64,000 bases of DNA from Tillus elongatus. Lineage: Eukaryota; Arthropoda; Insecta; Coleoptera; Cleridae. Shown piece by piece: positions 10,612-22,589 of the stretch. Under the pieces are notes generated by a model. It worked only from the letters and a program-made list of their open reading frames with translations, made no database searches and had not been told where the DNA came from. The stretch covers positions 54,008,366 to 54,072,365 of the forward strand of contig OZ023262.1 of the NCBI GenBank assembly GCA_964006375.1. The letters are read 5' to 3'. The translations under genes were made by a program, and so were the position numbers. Each line of letters opens with the position of its first letter. Positions within the stretch are counted from its first letter, which is position 1.

Positions 10612-12678
10612 CAGTGTGGAACAGCCAAATGGAATAAATTAGATAACGGATAAATGAGGACGTGTTGGGAAAAACGCTTGGACACGTCGATTTGTATTTT
10701 TAACTGCGCATCTTTTTCAAGAAAAAAAAATTATTTAGGGTGCGTCATGTGACAGTGGCCAATACCAACTTTCTTATTTTAAATACAAATCCCTGTATAT
10801 TATTAATTTTTTGGATTCTTCAGAAAATTCTAGACATAATTCATATACAATGTCCTATACCTATCTTCAACTGTTTCGGAAATATTAAGTATTTTCAGAT
10901 TTATTACAGAAATTAACATTAAAAATAGAAAATTATTTTATTTCACAAATTCTAATAAGAAATACTGATTATTTCTTAATAATTTAAAAAAACAAAAAAA
11001 AATTAATGTCAATGTAGTAAATGTTCAAAATGCTCGCCACGAACATCTTGGCAACATGCTAATCTGGTATAGAAATGTCTTCTAACATTACTCAACATCT
11101 CAGGCGTGACTGATCTAATCGCAAGCGTGATTCGTCTTTTTAAGTCATCTAAGTTGAGGGGCTTAGTTTTGTATACAATACTTTTGACATATCCCCACAA
11201 AAAGTAGTCTAATAGCGACAGATCAGGAGATCGTGCTGGCCATTCTATCGATCCGCGCCTCCCTATCCACCGATTTGGAAAAATTTGGTTCAGGTACTGC
11301 CGGACATTGATTTGGTAATGGGGCGGTGCTCCATCTTGCTGAAACCATATTTTATTGGCAGGAACTTGTGGGTTTGCTGGATCTGGATATAAGTTTGTCA
11401 AAGTTGGCACGACATTATTTTGGAGCAGTTCTAAATATTTATCCCCATTCAAGTTGCCATCAATGAAAAAGGGACCTACGATATGATTTCCAACAATTCC
11501 TGCCCAAACATTAACTTTTTCAGGATATTGCGTATGTTCCTCTCTCATCCAATGAGGATTCTCATTAGACCAATAGCGGCAATTTTGACGATTAACATGA
11601 CCGTGAAGTGTAAATGTGCTCTCATCAGAAAACAAAACATCTTCTAATTGGATCACATTGTTATCTAACATTGCCATCATTTGTTCACAAAAATACGTTC
11701 TCCTATCGAAATCGTCCTCCATGAGCTCCTGAGTTGGTATCATTTTATAGGGATGCATTTTACTTTCCTTTAATGTTCGAAAAATTGCTGTGTGGCTAAC
11801 GTTGAATAGTTGGGCTGCTTGTCGACCAGAAGTATGTGGGTTTTCTTGAAACTCAAGCGTAATATCCAATTTCGTATCATCACTTACTGCATTGGCAGCT
11901 ACTTTTTATATCTGTCTCACATGACCAAGCTCGCGAAACTGCTTTTCTATTTTGCTAATTGTTCCTTGGGATACAGGCGGCAAATTTGGAAATTTTTCGT
12001 GAAATAAGCGAGACACTTCCATCTGTGTCCGTGTGTTATCTCCATAACCAATCATTTGTAGAATGGTTATTTTGTGCATTTCTGTTAAATGAACCATTTT
12101 TCTGATATTATTACGTACAGTTAACTAAATTCAAACGACAATAGCACTGACACTAATCACTACTGTCATGCAGGCAGACAACAAGTTGCTAAGGCTACGA
12201 GTTTTATACGAACAGAAAGAAAACTGTTTTTGTTTTTGTTTCATTTCATATCAGTAAAAAGAAACGCAGGAATGGTTTTTGTTTACTTTCTCATTATCAA
12301 GAGCTGAATGGGAAATAAGTATTGAATGCAATGTAGCGAATTTGTGAAATAAAATAATTTTCTATTTTTAATGTTAATTTTTGTAATAAATCTGAAAATA
12401 CTTAATATTTCCGAAACAGTTGAAGATAGGTATAGAACATTGTACATGAATTATGTCTAGAATTTTCTGAAGAATCCAAAAAATTAATAATATACAGGGG
12501 CTTGTATTTAAAATAAGAAAGTTGGTATTGGCCACTGTCACATGACGCACCCTATATAATTTTTTTTTCTTGAAAAAGATGCGCAGTTAAAAATACAAAT
12601 CGACGTGTCCAAGCGTTTTTCCCAACACGCCCTCATTTATCCGTTATCGAATTTATTCCATTTGGCTGTTCCACACTG
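10612..12678 (-). mobile_element. mariner A (DD41D type, about 340-bp TIRs)
   Basis: Terminal inverted repeats cagtgtggaacagcc and ggctgttccacactg lie directly inside TA dinucleotides at 10610-10611 and 12679-12680. The inverted similarity continues for about 340 bases on each side (10612-10951 and 12339-12678). That is far longer than the roughly 30 bases of classical mariners. One transposase frame lies between the arms on the reverse strand. Arms and ORF look young. Confidence 0.9.
11009..12097 (-). pseudogene. mariner A transposase, single in-frame stop
   Basis: The reading frame runs from ATG at 12097 to the stop at 11009 and is interrupted only by one TAA at about 11906. The N-terminal 63 residues form the helix-turn-helix region (KITILQMIGYGDNTRTQ ... 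GTISKIEKQFRELG). After the stop the same frame continues with the second DNA-binding part (AAQLFNVSHTAIFRTLKE) and the RNase H-like core. Catalytic aspartates are in LFSDEST, WFQQDGAPPH and SLLDYFLWG, with 41 residues between the second and third, hence DD41D. DEF-type core motifs NVWAGIVG and WPARSPDL are intact. Depending on readthrough or polymorphism it may be barely dead. Confidence 0.85.
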
Positions 12679-12684
12679 TATATA

Positions 12685-12965
12685 CTCGGAAAGGTTTCCG
12701 AGGTCATCAGTGTGAGATATGCGTGGTTCTCGGGTTGAGCCGCATCCAGAATTTATGAAAATTCGACGTTTCGGCTCCTGTTTTGGAGCCATTTTCAAGA
12801 GGTTAAGGTAATGAAACCTAATGCCTCAATCTGCCTACTCCTTAGAACGGTGGATGAGGGTAGGTAAGGCTGTTATAAGCCTCAGTCTTCCTGCTCCCCA
12901 AATATCGCTGGATATCGTCTCTAAGGTCTCCGTGTGTTCTGGGCGCTGTTTAACCCGAGAAACAA
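12685..12965. repeat. dispersed repeat with CGTTTCGGCTCC hairpin, copy 2
   Basis: Second copy of the repeat at 4689-4975, same orientation. It includes tggttctcggg, the ggctcc/ggagcc hairpin and cctcaatctgcctactcc. It begins 5 bases after the TA flank of mariner A and leads into an (AC)n then (TA)n tract. This copy also ends next to a TA tract. Confidence 0.6.
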
Positions 12966-12971
12966 GTATAT

Positions 12972-12988
12972 CACACACACACACACAA

Positions 12989-13052
<64 letters not shown>
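12972..13052. repeat. (AC)n then (TA)n compound microsatellite
   Basis: Short ac repeat at 12972-12987 followed by the TA tract at 12992-13052. The downstream sequence (acaatcacaggtggcc) is composite-repeat sequence, so this tract replaces the upstream part of a truncated copy. Confidence 0.9.
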
Positions 13053-13053
<1 letters not shown>

Positions 13054-13054
<1 letters not shown>

Positions 13055-13463
13055 AAATATATAAATTATTTTTACAATCACAGGTGGCCTATTAGCCGTT
13101 GGGTAAGCATTTTCTTTTTTTTTCGAACATGATTTATATTATTGCATTTTTGCCATCAAGGTATAATGTATGTTTGTAAAAAAAAGCGGGACGCAGCAAG
13201 TGCGGTATGGTAGCGAATTTTCATTAAATGTTTTAAATTTCAATAACTCTATGTCTTATTAACCAACCCAGTTTTTTCGGGAGCATTTTAAGTTTTGTAC
13301 ATTTTTAAACAATAAAGTTATTTTGAAGAAATATGGTACATTGTTTCTACTATATAGGTTATATCTAACCAAATTTGATGCATGATTTCATTAAAAAAAC
13401 ATATTTGCCAATAAAAAGATTTTTGTGAAAATATACTACCATAACGCACTTGTTGTGTCCACA
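13054..13463 (+). repeat. 3' part of a TA-core composite repeat
   Basis: It begins in the conserved acaatcacagg block and includes the whole terminal segment 13187-13463 (gacgcagcaagtgcgg to cataacgcacttgttgtg). Truncated on the left by the compound microsatellite. Confidence 0.75.
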
Positions 13464-13598
13464 TTTTTATTATTTCTCGTTGTTCATTAGCGAGACACAC
13501 ATTCTTAGCACTGGGCCACTTGGACTACCGTTAATATGTGACAACTTAACTTAAAAACAAAACTAACGTAGAGATTTGACATTTCAATTATTTTGCAG

Positions 13599-13801
13599 TG
13601 ATGGATGCTAGCAACAGATTTATACCGACAGGTATTCTTTATGGAAATCACTATGACGTTGGTAATTTTGATGAATGTTTGAGTATCAAAGAAGTCATCA
13701 ACGGTAGTATAATATATGGCAAACATTGTATGGCGACTATACCAATGGCTATTGTTAAAAAATATTTACCACTTTCAATACTCCAGAAATCTGACCTTAC
13801 G
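13599..13801 (+). CDS. nrf-6: NRF6-like acyltransferase, exon 2 (NRF domain)
   Basis: The acceptor is ttattttgcag before 13599. Entering in phase 1, the first two bases complete ATG with the last base of exon 1. The peptide carries the family signature (MDASNRFIPTGILYGN, then VGNFDECLSI and YGKHC) with two conserved cysteines of the NRF domain. The domain is predicted extracytoplasmic. The preferred donor is acg/gtaggtaaat after 13801, phase 0, which matches exon 3. A second possible donor, cct/gtgtaa after 13945, keeps the same phase and would add 48 residues (KYVLSAHSLSILEL and onward). The shorter form gives the more usual spacing to the next cysteine block. Confidence 0.8.
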
Positions 13802-13945
13802 GTAGGTAAATATGTACTATCTGCACACAGTCTGTCCATCCTAGAGTTAACGCAATATATATCTAAAAAAAGTCTAGATGAGCAAGTGTTTTATGTTAAC
13901 GAATTTTCAAAAGTTTTGCAATTAATAACGCAACCAGGACCTGTG

Positions 13946-14560
13946 TAAACTCACTTATGTTAAATTTAGATAACCTTCCGAACCCAGCTGCCCTCATCTA
14001 GGTGCCGGGTCACTCGGGGGTCAAAGACAATGAAGAAGCTGATAGTCTCGCGAAGAGAGGGTCAGCAGAACCATTTATGGGACCAGAACCGGTCCTGGGC
14101 GCGTCGAAAGGTACGGCCAGAGGAACCCAATTCTGGGTCAGGAAATAGCACAAGGCATACCGGGCAGATTGTCCAAAGCTCAAACACGGGAAGTCATCAA
14201 TTAGGCAACCCACTTCAAAGAAAGCTGTGGAGCTGCTAAATCTTAGCAGAGGACAGCTAACGAACATAACAGGACTCTTGACGAGACACATGGCTGTCAA
14301 GAAACACCTACATAAAATTCAGGCTCTGCGGCGAGGGGTAGGAATCAGCCCATAACATCTTGTGCGAGTGTAAGGCTCTTTAGCGCAAAAGACAACTGAT
14401 CCTCGGAGAGCCTAGACCGGAGACAGAGCAATATAAAACTTCACCCTATAAATTGCTGTGCAGACACAGTGATTTTGGAACGGGTGGAGTAGAAAAGACA
14501 ATAGGCCAAAGGTTGCGGTGCTATCAGGGCGGCAATGCCGCGGACGAGCCCTAAGAAAAA
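13946..14560 (+). pseudogene. LINE fragment, RNase H and C-terminal region
   Basis: The forward strand reads the end of an RNase H domain (VPGHSGVKDNEEADSLAKRG) and then the tether region (GQLTNITGLLTRHMAVKKHL) with several shifts and stops. It is highly similar to 37756-38640 and related to 1519-3650. It is GC-richer than its surroundings, as expected of a fairly recent coding element. The 5' end is truncated. The 3' end at about 14560 (gacgagccctaag) matches the 3' end of the other copy. Confidence 0.8.
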
Positions 14561-14575
14561 TAACCCAGCTACGTA

Positions 14576-14872
14576 CAGAGTAGTCCAAATTAGATACTCT
14601 TAATAGGAAATACCAATTTCTAAATAAGCTAGAAAAAACTAACCCGCACGTTACGAGCTCGATTTTTGTGTGAAAGCGAATCCCGAAAACCGCACATCGC
14701 TATCTTGAACTGTTTAGAAGACATACGGTGGTTTTCCACCTTTATTAGTTTCACCTAAACACTTAAAGTTATCGATGTGCGTTTGCGTGAATTCGCGCTC
14801 ATAAAAATCGAGTTCCCAGCTCCTGTAGAAATTGGCATTTCCAAGTAAAGGTGTCCAATTTGGGTCACATTG
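14576..14872. mobile_element. 297-bp Tc1/mariner-like MITE
   Basis: TA-flanked ends (TA at 14574-14575 and 14873-14874). Left end cagagtagtccaaatt; complement of right end caatgtgacccaaatt. The inverted similarity continues irregularly for more than 50 bases (ccaatttcta blocks) and again at gctcgatttttgtg versus cataaaaatcgag. No ORF. It looks like an old, diverged copy. Confidence 0.65.
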
Positions 14873-14890
14873 TACACGCACATGTTCATA

Positions 14891-14966
14891 TAGGGTGGCG
14901 CATTGAAAACGAAACAGACCGATTTGCGTTCAGAGAAATTCTTTTTTTGAGAAACGCTGAAACGTC

Positions 14967-14970
<4 letters not shown>
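14891..14970 (+). repeat. solo mariner B-family terminus
   Basis: agggtggcgcattgaaaac through gaaacgctgaaacgtcaatt matches the first 80 bases of mariner B. It then stops directly at a TA tract. No matching partner is seen other than the complete element 280 bases downstream. Confidence 0.8.

Positions 14971-15025
<55 letters not shown>
14970..15025. repeat. (TA)n microsatellite
   Basis: Tract joined directly to the solo mariner B terminus. Confidence 0.95.
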
Positions 15026-15032
<7 letters not shown>

Positions 15033-15157
15033 TATTAGAAACGAACTTTAAATGTGAATTCTGGGGGCTCTAAAATGAATAGATGGAAATTTTACAAATT
15101 CCGGCGGGTTATAGAATTAATAAAATATTATTTTTTATGTCAATTTATACTGCCACC

Positions 15158-15166
<9 letters not shown>

Positions 15167-15248
<82 letters not shown>
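15167..15248. repeat. (TA)n microsatellite
   Basis: The tract ends at the TA that flanks the left end of mariner B. The spacer 15026-15160 between the two tracts is unclassified. Confidence 0.95.
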
Positions 15249-15251
<3 letters not shown>

Positions 15252-17173
15252 GGTGGCGCATTGAAAACGAAACAGACCGATTTGCGCCCAGAGAAATTTT
15301 TTTTTAAGCAACGTTGAAACACGTCAATTTTAATATTGAGGGGGACATGTTTTGACATAAAACTCAACTTTACCACATTAACCCTTTAAGGGTGGTGATA
15401 ACAACCCTTATGTTTCAAATAGGGAACATGGGTCGAGTGTTACATCATTTAAAAGATCTCTCTTTTATGAATTGAGCACACTATTTTTTTAAAGTTTTAT
15501 CAACTCGTTTAAAAATTATTCACAGTTGAAAATGCAAAAAAGCAGTTCACTTATTCCGATAAGAAATGTGCTGATACTCAATGTTTTGTTGGCTTGTAAA
15601 CAAAAAATTGACTATCAGAACATTTCTTATCGGAATGAGAGAAATGCGGTTTATTTCAATTTATCGGTCGGTTTGATACTTGATAGTACTACCGAAATTA
15701 ATTTCACAATGGTGTATTCCGTAGAAGATAGAGTTGAAATAATTACTCTTTTTATTCAAAAACGATGACTGTGCCAACCGTACCGCAAATTTGTTTAATG
15801 AACGACATCCGAACAGACATGTTAACAGAAAATACATTTTGGAGTTAGTTGCAAAGTTTCGACAAAGTTGTTCAGTAGCCAACAAAAAACGAGATCCTGA
15901 ACGTGAATTTCCGGTTAGAAATGAGACTACTGAGATTGAAGTTTTAGGGCAAATTGCTGCAGACGCAACTTTGAGCACGAGAAAATTGGCCACTGTTTCA
16001 AACATCAAAAGAAGAACTATTCAGGGAATATTGAAGCATCATAAATTTCACCCGTATAAAATTCATCTTGTACAACAACCGAATGAAGATGATTTTGATC
16101 GGCGGCTGGAGTTTTGTGAAGTTATGACTGCACGAATAGCTGATAACGGAAACGTTCTGTTCAATATCTGTTTTTCATACGAGTGTACGTTTTTATTAAG
16201 CTATACAGTCAATCGTCATAATTTTCGTTATCGGGCAGATAAGAATCCAAGAAATGTTCATGAAGTCCGCACTCAAAATCCACAGAAATTGAATGTCTAG
16301 AGTGGCATTTTTGGAGACCGTTTCATCGGACCAATTTTTTTTGATGGCAATTTGAGTGGCGAAACGTATTTGGAGTCACTAGAAGATATCGTTTACCCTC
16401 TACTAATTGACATTGTTGAAAATGATGATCGCTATCAAGAAAATCAATTAGTGTTTCAACAAAATGGAGCTCCTCCGCATTTTTCACAACTTATTAGGGA
16501 GTGTTTGAACAGAGAGTTTCCAGGACAATGGATTGGGCGTAGAGGTACTATTGAGTGACCCCCTACATCACCGGATTTAACTCCTTTTGACTTCTTGCTA
16601 TGGGGCCAATTAAAAAGTGGAATTTACGCAACAGAACCGGAGTCTCTGGAAGAATTACGACGACGTTGTTGAAGAATGTCGTCTAATAACTCCACAAATG
16701 CTCCAGAATGTCAGAGCTCGTTTTGAACAAAATTTGTACTATTGTATGAAAGCTGGTGGTCAACAATTTGCACACTTGCTTAACTGAATAAACATTTTTA
16801 AACGTTTGGTTTTGTTTTTTAGTTTTTTTTAACGAAAAATTGACTAATTAGTGCATTTCTTATCACAATGAATGAAATACGTTCTTGCAACTCCAACTGT
16901 GAATAATTTTTAAACGAGTTAATAAAACTTCCAAAAAATTAATGTGCTGAATTTAGAAAAGAAAGAGCTTTCAAATGATCAAACACTCGACCCATGTTCC
17001 CTATTTAAAATATAAGGGTTGTTATCACCACCCTTAAGGGGTTGATGTGACAAAGTTGAGTTTTATGTCAAAACAGGTCCCCCTCATTATTAAAATTGAC
17101 GTGTTTCAGCATTTCTTAAAAAAAATTTCTCTGGGCGCAAATCGGTCTGTTTCGTTTTCAATGCGCCACCTTG
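15249..17173 (+). mobile_element. mariner B (DD41D type, about 280-bp TIRs), dead
   Basis: The left end cagggtggcgcattg and right end caatgcgccaccttg sit between TA dinucleotides. Inverted arms extend over 15249-15528 and 16894-17173. Both arms include a conserved aagggtggtgataacaac block. The left flank is a TA microsatellite. A 17-bp perfect inverted repeat (attccgataagaaatgt at 15553 and its complement at 15620) lies just inside the left arm. Confidence 0.88.
15709..16790 (+). pseudogene. mariner B transposase, multiply broken
   Basis: The N-terminus MVYSVEDRVEIITLFI shifts frame near 15765. The middle is open (NERHPNRHVNRKYILEL through KLATVSNIKRRTIQG to DFDRRLEFCE). The first catalytic aspartate is replaced (FSYECTF where relatives have FSDEST) and the second is asparagine (FQQNGAPPH). 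Stops replace W in NVWAG and in IEWP. The third site (SPDLTPFDFLLWG) survives. With two of three metal ligands lost and three interruptions this copy cannot be catalytic. Confidence 0.88.
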
Positions 17174-17394
17174 TATATTCAAAAGCGCTTGAATGTTTTA
17201 TATCTATGAATTTATTATGTTAATAAAATTTCTTGACAGTGTTGATTACAAACTAATGAACGTAATGTAATATATGCATCTTTGTTTCTTCTTTTTAGCT
17301 TTATAACAGAGTAATATCATTTGCTAACAACAGGAAATATACATAATGTTCTGTATAAGAACCGATACAGAGCAGGAGCATGTAGTAAAATCTA
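17174..17394. other. unclassified intron sequence
   Basis: AT-rich spacer between mariner B and the next LINE tail. I see no gene or repeat boundary in it. Confidence 0.4.
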
Positions 17395-17395
17395 A

Positions 17396-17437
<42 letters not shown>

Positions 17438-18185
17438 CTTTATTCACATCATAAAAATATAGATACAGAAAATTAACATATAATTGCTCTAATCTACAGT
17501 GTTTCAAGATGTGAACAAGAATTAGTAATCGTTTAAGTTAATCTTGTCTGCGACCAATTCTCGTCCCAAAATTGTAAACACCTTTTGCAGGATGTTAACA
17601 ACTAACAAAAAAGCGAACCCATCATAATGAATCCCACAGAAATCACAAAAAGCTTAGTAATTCGGCCAACTATCCTTAAAACTTTTGTCTGATTACAAAA
17701 AACCTAATTAATAAAATTAATAAAACAGAGAAAAAGCAAGAAAACAAAAATTAACAGGAATACACTCAAATACCCCTGTCAGTCATCCATAACCTCTCCA
17801 TACAAAAATACACTCATATATTTTGCCACTCAAAAGCAGTGTAATATATTATTTTTGAAAAAGTATGTACACTGCCTCAAAATCCATGAAGTCATCTCCT
17901 TCATAAATTGACCAATATTTTTATATCTTTTACATCCTTTTTAAGCATATTAAAAAGCTTTTGCACAACATACACATTGCCTCTCTGTCCAATTGATTTG
18001 TGTTTCTTTGCTAATCTAATAAGTCCATAAACCTTTGTTCTTCTAGTACATTGATGACCAATTTGACTGAGTTTTTAAAAATGTTTTTAAAATGATAAAG
18101 CAATGCAACTTGGCTATATATTTGTCTCAAACTTAATAAGTTGCTTTCCCTAAATAGTTGTTCCGATGAATAAGTCCACGGTTTT
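17395..18185 (-). pseudogene. LINE 3' fragment with (AAT)n tail
   Basis: An AAT trinucleotide array at 17395-17437, read as ATT on the element strand, is a typical LINE 3' tail. The reverse strand upstream of it encodes the RT C-terminal region (SLRQIYSQVALLYHF and then a frame-shifted GLIRLAKKHKSIGQRG). It is cut off at the 5' side by the composite repeat that starts at 18188. A different LINE family from 30846-33880. Confidence 0.6.
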
Positions 18186-18187
18186 GG

Positions 18188-18305
18188 TGAATTTTCATTA
18201 AGAAAATTCACTAATAGTAAGGTATCGATGGTGAGATTTTTTGAAAATTTCTTCAGATGAGCGCGAATTAGGGCCCCTAGAACCCAAGTCCAAGGTCATT
18301 TAAAA

Positions 18306-18384
<79 letters not shown>

Positions 18385-19660
18385 TCCAACCGACAACTTA
18401 AAAAATACTTCACCAATCGGAAACCAACTTTTCCCTTCATTTTGTTAATAACTTGGATGAATTCGTTAGGCAGTTTTGACACTCAAATAATTTTAGAAAA
18501 AAATGAAAGAAACTGTTTGAAAACGCAATAGCTTTTAAATTACTAGAAATATTAAACTAAAACTTAACGAGCACGTACACATTGTACAAGTGGTCCTATC
18601 TACCAAATTTGAACTCAATTGGTTCAGTAGCCTTGATTTGTAACTAAATAAAAAATAAATAATCTACTATATGACTTGAAATTACCTCTTAATGGATGCC
18701 TATAATGTTAGACAAGGTCAGACAAATAAATCAGGGTACCGCTGCCATTGCAAACAAAATCTCCAAATTGAGTTTTAAAGGGACAGGGTACGAAAATATG
18801 TCACAATAACAATCCCCGGGGTTGCCATTTACGACAACTCTCATATTATTCTGTAGTTATCAGAAAAATGTAAATAAATATAAATTTTAATGAAAGTGAT
18901 TCAATTTGTTTAAAAGCAATCTGCGTTTTATTATATTTATATTTATATTATACATATAAATATTAAGCTTTCTATTTTCACAGTATTCAAAAGCCATCTC
19001 CATCTTACTAGTTTAATTTGACAACACCACTATTTGTCATTTGTTAGCTGACAAGAGTCATGAGAGAAACGTGTACGTTCTGCGCATAACCTCGAATTCG
19101 ACTCCGCTTATACCTTAGAATCCCAAAATATAAAACCTATATTCAAAGGTTAATACAAATAGTAGATAAAGAATAACCAAACTTTTAATTTTAACATAAC
19201 TTTAACAAATGCCTTCGGGCGTCGACTGTGACTGTAGTATATTACGATTCGAACATCCAATCAAACAAATAAGAAAGTGGTTGTGTACATCAGATTCAGA
19301 TTCTTAATCAATGCATGTAGGCACTGAAACAAAATTATTTCAAGAAGAAATATACCTATCTCAAACTAATATAAGTATAAAAGCTAGGGTACCTAGGTAC
19401 TTATGGTTTCTTTACTCTTAGCTTATACTCTTTATGGAACATTTGAATTAAATGAAGCCACATATTATCATAAAGTAAAGTTTAAATTACATATATAATC
19501 AGATGTACCGTGTAAATTATTAAAATTATAATTTCAAAATTTTTTACGGTTTATATTTATTTCATTTTCAAAAAGTATGGATAATGGATACAGTAATAGT
19601 GAATAAGTGTTGAAAAAAGTTTAGGTGCAGCAAGTGCATTATGGTAGGGAATTTTTGTAA
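18188..19660 (+). repeat. TA-core composite repeat, type 1, complete copy
   Basis: It begins with a palindrome (gtgaattttcattaagaaaattcac). Then come gagcgcgaattagggccc, the TA tract at 18310-18376, gacaacttaaaaaatact and a long non-coding body. The end carries ggtgcagcaagtgcattatgg at 19622. It matches 1-1535 in reverse. No ORF longer than background. Confidence 0.75.
18310..18376. repeat. (TA)n microsatellite
   Basis: Core tract of the composite repeat, 67 bases. Confidence 0.95.
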
Positions 19661-19677
19661 ACCATCGCTAATCAAAT

Positions 19678-19960
19678 TAATGGACTGGCCGAAAAAATTG
19701 CCCACAAGGTTGGCCCCCACGATCACCAGACCTCAATCAATATGACTACTTTCTTTGGGGAACGTTAAAAGAATTTGTGTACTGTTCGTCAGTTGCGTTC
19801 CGACGATAATTGTGAATTCTCATTACGAAGAAACGCAACTTTATAAGCAATAGTCAGCTGTTATTGGAAAGAGTAGACCTGAAGAATAAATTTAAGCCTA
19901 AGAGAAAACGGTGATCAGTTTGAAAAATTTATCAAATTTACCAGTAGCAAATGTTTTATT
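19678..19960 (+). pseudogene. mariner transposase C-terminal remnant H
   Basis: The forward strand reads RSPDLNQYDYFLWG followed by TLKEFVYC, the third catalytic aspartate block of a DD41D-type transposase, and later DQFEKFI. Frames are broken and no ends are visible. Sequence 19960-20290 to its right is unclassified. Confidence 0.65.
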
Positions 19961-20290
19961 CATGTTGTTTAAGTTGTTTGTTTTTCTAATAAATTGTTCC
20001 TATTCACACTTGCTTGCAGATTGTCAAGTTTGGCGTATAATTTGATAGGAAACTATTGCATTGTTGATGATGTTATGTAACATTGATACAATACGTGCTT
20101 TCAGTTATTCCAGTTTTTACCTAAAACGGTAATTTTTTTTTAAAGATAACAGGAGTTACAAGTACAATTTGGGGAACCCAATTCATCGGAATACTGGTTT
20201 TAGAGCTGACCATCGTTTCACTAAAAGTTAGCGCCATCAGAAGGATGAATCAACTAATCGAGTAAAAACTAGATCTACTATTTATAGGGT

Positions 20291-20294
<4 letters not shown>

Positions 20295-20334
<40 letters not shown>
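20295..20334. repeat. (TA)n microsatellite
   Basis: A 40-base TA tract without the composite-repeat flanks. It lies at the 3' edge of the Penelope remnant. Confidence 0.95.
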
Positions 20335-20337
<3 letters not shown>

Positions 20338-20339
20338 GC

Positions 20340-20938
20340 GAAGCAGGTGCGAACAGCGTCCTCTAAGAAAGGTATATAAACTCCCCACTCTTGAGACCTA
20401 AATCCCTGTAATTAAAATTGCATACCTGCTTCTGTAAAACTGTGCGTCGTTATCAAATATTCCTTCTAAGAAGGACACACAGATTATTGAAATAACAGTT
20501 CGAGAATGGACTACACTGAACCGGACCTACTCTATTCATTGAAACATTTTTGTTCAAATGTCTAACAACCTGAGATTATCTTTTTCTATATGATGATTGT
20601 TGCCCGGAATATGCAGAGCAATACATACTTCAGTTGCGCTAAATGTTCTTTAAATCTAGGTTGAATAGTTCTTTAGTTTGCCCAACATATTTAAGTTCAC
20701 AGTCCTTACAACCTATTTCATAGGTTTCCGACACTTATGTGGTTTTCTCTTTATCCTTTGGGTTACCTACCAAATTTTGTTATGTATTTTTTTCTAGAAA
20801 ATATTATCTGTAGACTGGCTTTCTACAAAATGCTTTTAAAACCTCTCGCAATTCGAGGTTTAGGTGGTAAGCTGACAACGGTTTTGCCTGTCTTATCTTT
20901 TCTGAAAATCGTAGATTCCGCCAAAATTTTCTTTGTTT
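20340..20938 (-). pseudogene. Penelope-like element, GIY-YIG endonuclease part
   Basis: The reverse strand encodes a linker (KDKTGKTVVSLPPKPRIARG) and a GIY-YIG nuclease block (TYEIGCKDCELKYVGQTKE), then RFKEHLAQLKY in another frame. Penelope-like retroelements join a telomerase-like RT to this nuclease. The RT part lies at 22590-23490 on the same strand; the separation is the inserted composite repeat 20939-22401. The order RT then nuclease on the reverse strand is correct for one split element. It is degraded by shifts. Confidence 0.75.
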
Positions 20939-21068
20939 TAGTGAATTTTCTTAAAAAAAATTCACTAATGAGGAGATCCCGACTTTTGAATTTTGAAAAA
21001 ATTTCTTCAAATGAGCGCTAATTACGCCCTCCAGAAAACATATCCGGGGTCAGTTTCAATTTTTATAT

Positions 21069-21288
<220 letters not shown>

Positions 21289-22087
21289 CACACCGATAAC
21301 TCAAAAAATAATGGTCAGATTATGATTAAATTTGGTGAAAAAATTCCTTTTGCAAATGGCTTGGATGAGTTCGTTAGCCAGGAAAATCTGCCCAGGTTTT
21401 CCCGGAAAATTTTGTGTTTTCTTTCAAAAAAAATTTATATCTCCGGAATTAACAAAGTAAGGGCAACCAAATTTGGCACGCAGGTTTACATCCTTATAGG
21501 TAAGTCACCTACCAAAATTTAGCTATGTAGGTCAAAAGACAAAAAGTTATAGGCATTTAAAGAAAAATAAATTGGGGTTTTCCTCAAAACGTCAAAGTGG
21601 CGATTTAAAATGTCAAAATTGGCAACATTTAGGCAAAGAACTTGAATCTAATACGGGCTATAGAAATAAAATGTCTCAAGGAGGATGTTTTACAAACCCT
21701 AAAGTCTTAGTTTCAATCGTCATTGTCCTTCATTTTACTAAAATATTCCCCGAAAATTCATTTCAAATAGACCCTGTCTCTGATGCTTGGCAGTAGCCTT
21801 AGCTATAGAGTTTATCGTTTAATGGTATATAATTTTTGTCGAATTTTCGTAAAAAATCAATAAAGTTTAATATATCCGTTATTATATAAGATATGAAAAA
21901 TTTTTGTATATATTAATTATAGGGTGTCTTGAGCTACATCTTAAAATAATATTTCTACAATCACAGGATGGCCCATAAGTCGTTGGTGATACAAATTTCC
22001 ATTTTTTTTTAAAATTAAACACGCCTTATGTTATTGCATTTTTGCATTTTCCATCGAAATATAATGCATGTTTGTAAGAAAAGAAAT

Positions 22088-22401
22088 TCTGGACGCAACA
22101 AGTGCGTTATGGTGGCGAATTTTAATCAAATGTTTCATATTTGAACAGCTCAATTTGCTATTAACCTATAAGGTTGACCAAGAAACGTGTTTTTTAGGGA
22201 ACACTTTAAGTTTACTTTTGGAAATTTTTGTACATTTTCACACAATAAAGTTATTTTGATGAAACAAGGCACAATGTTTTTACTATATAGATTATACTGG
22301 TAACCAAATTTGATGCCTGCTTTCTTAAAAAAAACACATATTTGTTATTAAAAACATTTTAATGAAAATTCACTATCATAACGCACTTGCTGCGTCCAGA
22401 A
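22088..22401 (+). repeat. terminal inverted-repeat segment, copy in 20939-22401
   Basis: ggacgcaacaagtgcgtta to taacgcacttgctgcgtcc, with inverted arms of about 35-40 bases around a 240-base conserved centre. Confidence 0.8.
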
Positions 22402-22471
22402 TTTTTTTATAATTATTGTCTAATTTTTCCACTAAGCAGAAAGAGTACCATTATATTTGGCTACATTTTTA

Positions 22472-22583
<112 letters not shown>

Positions 22584-22589
22584 TAAAAA

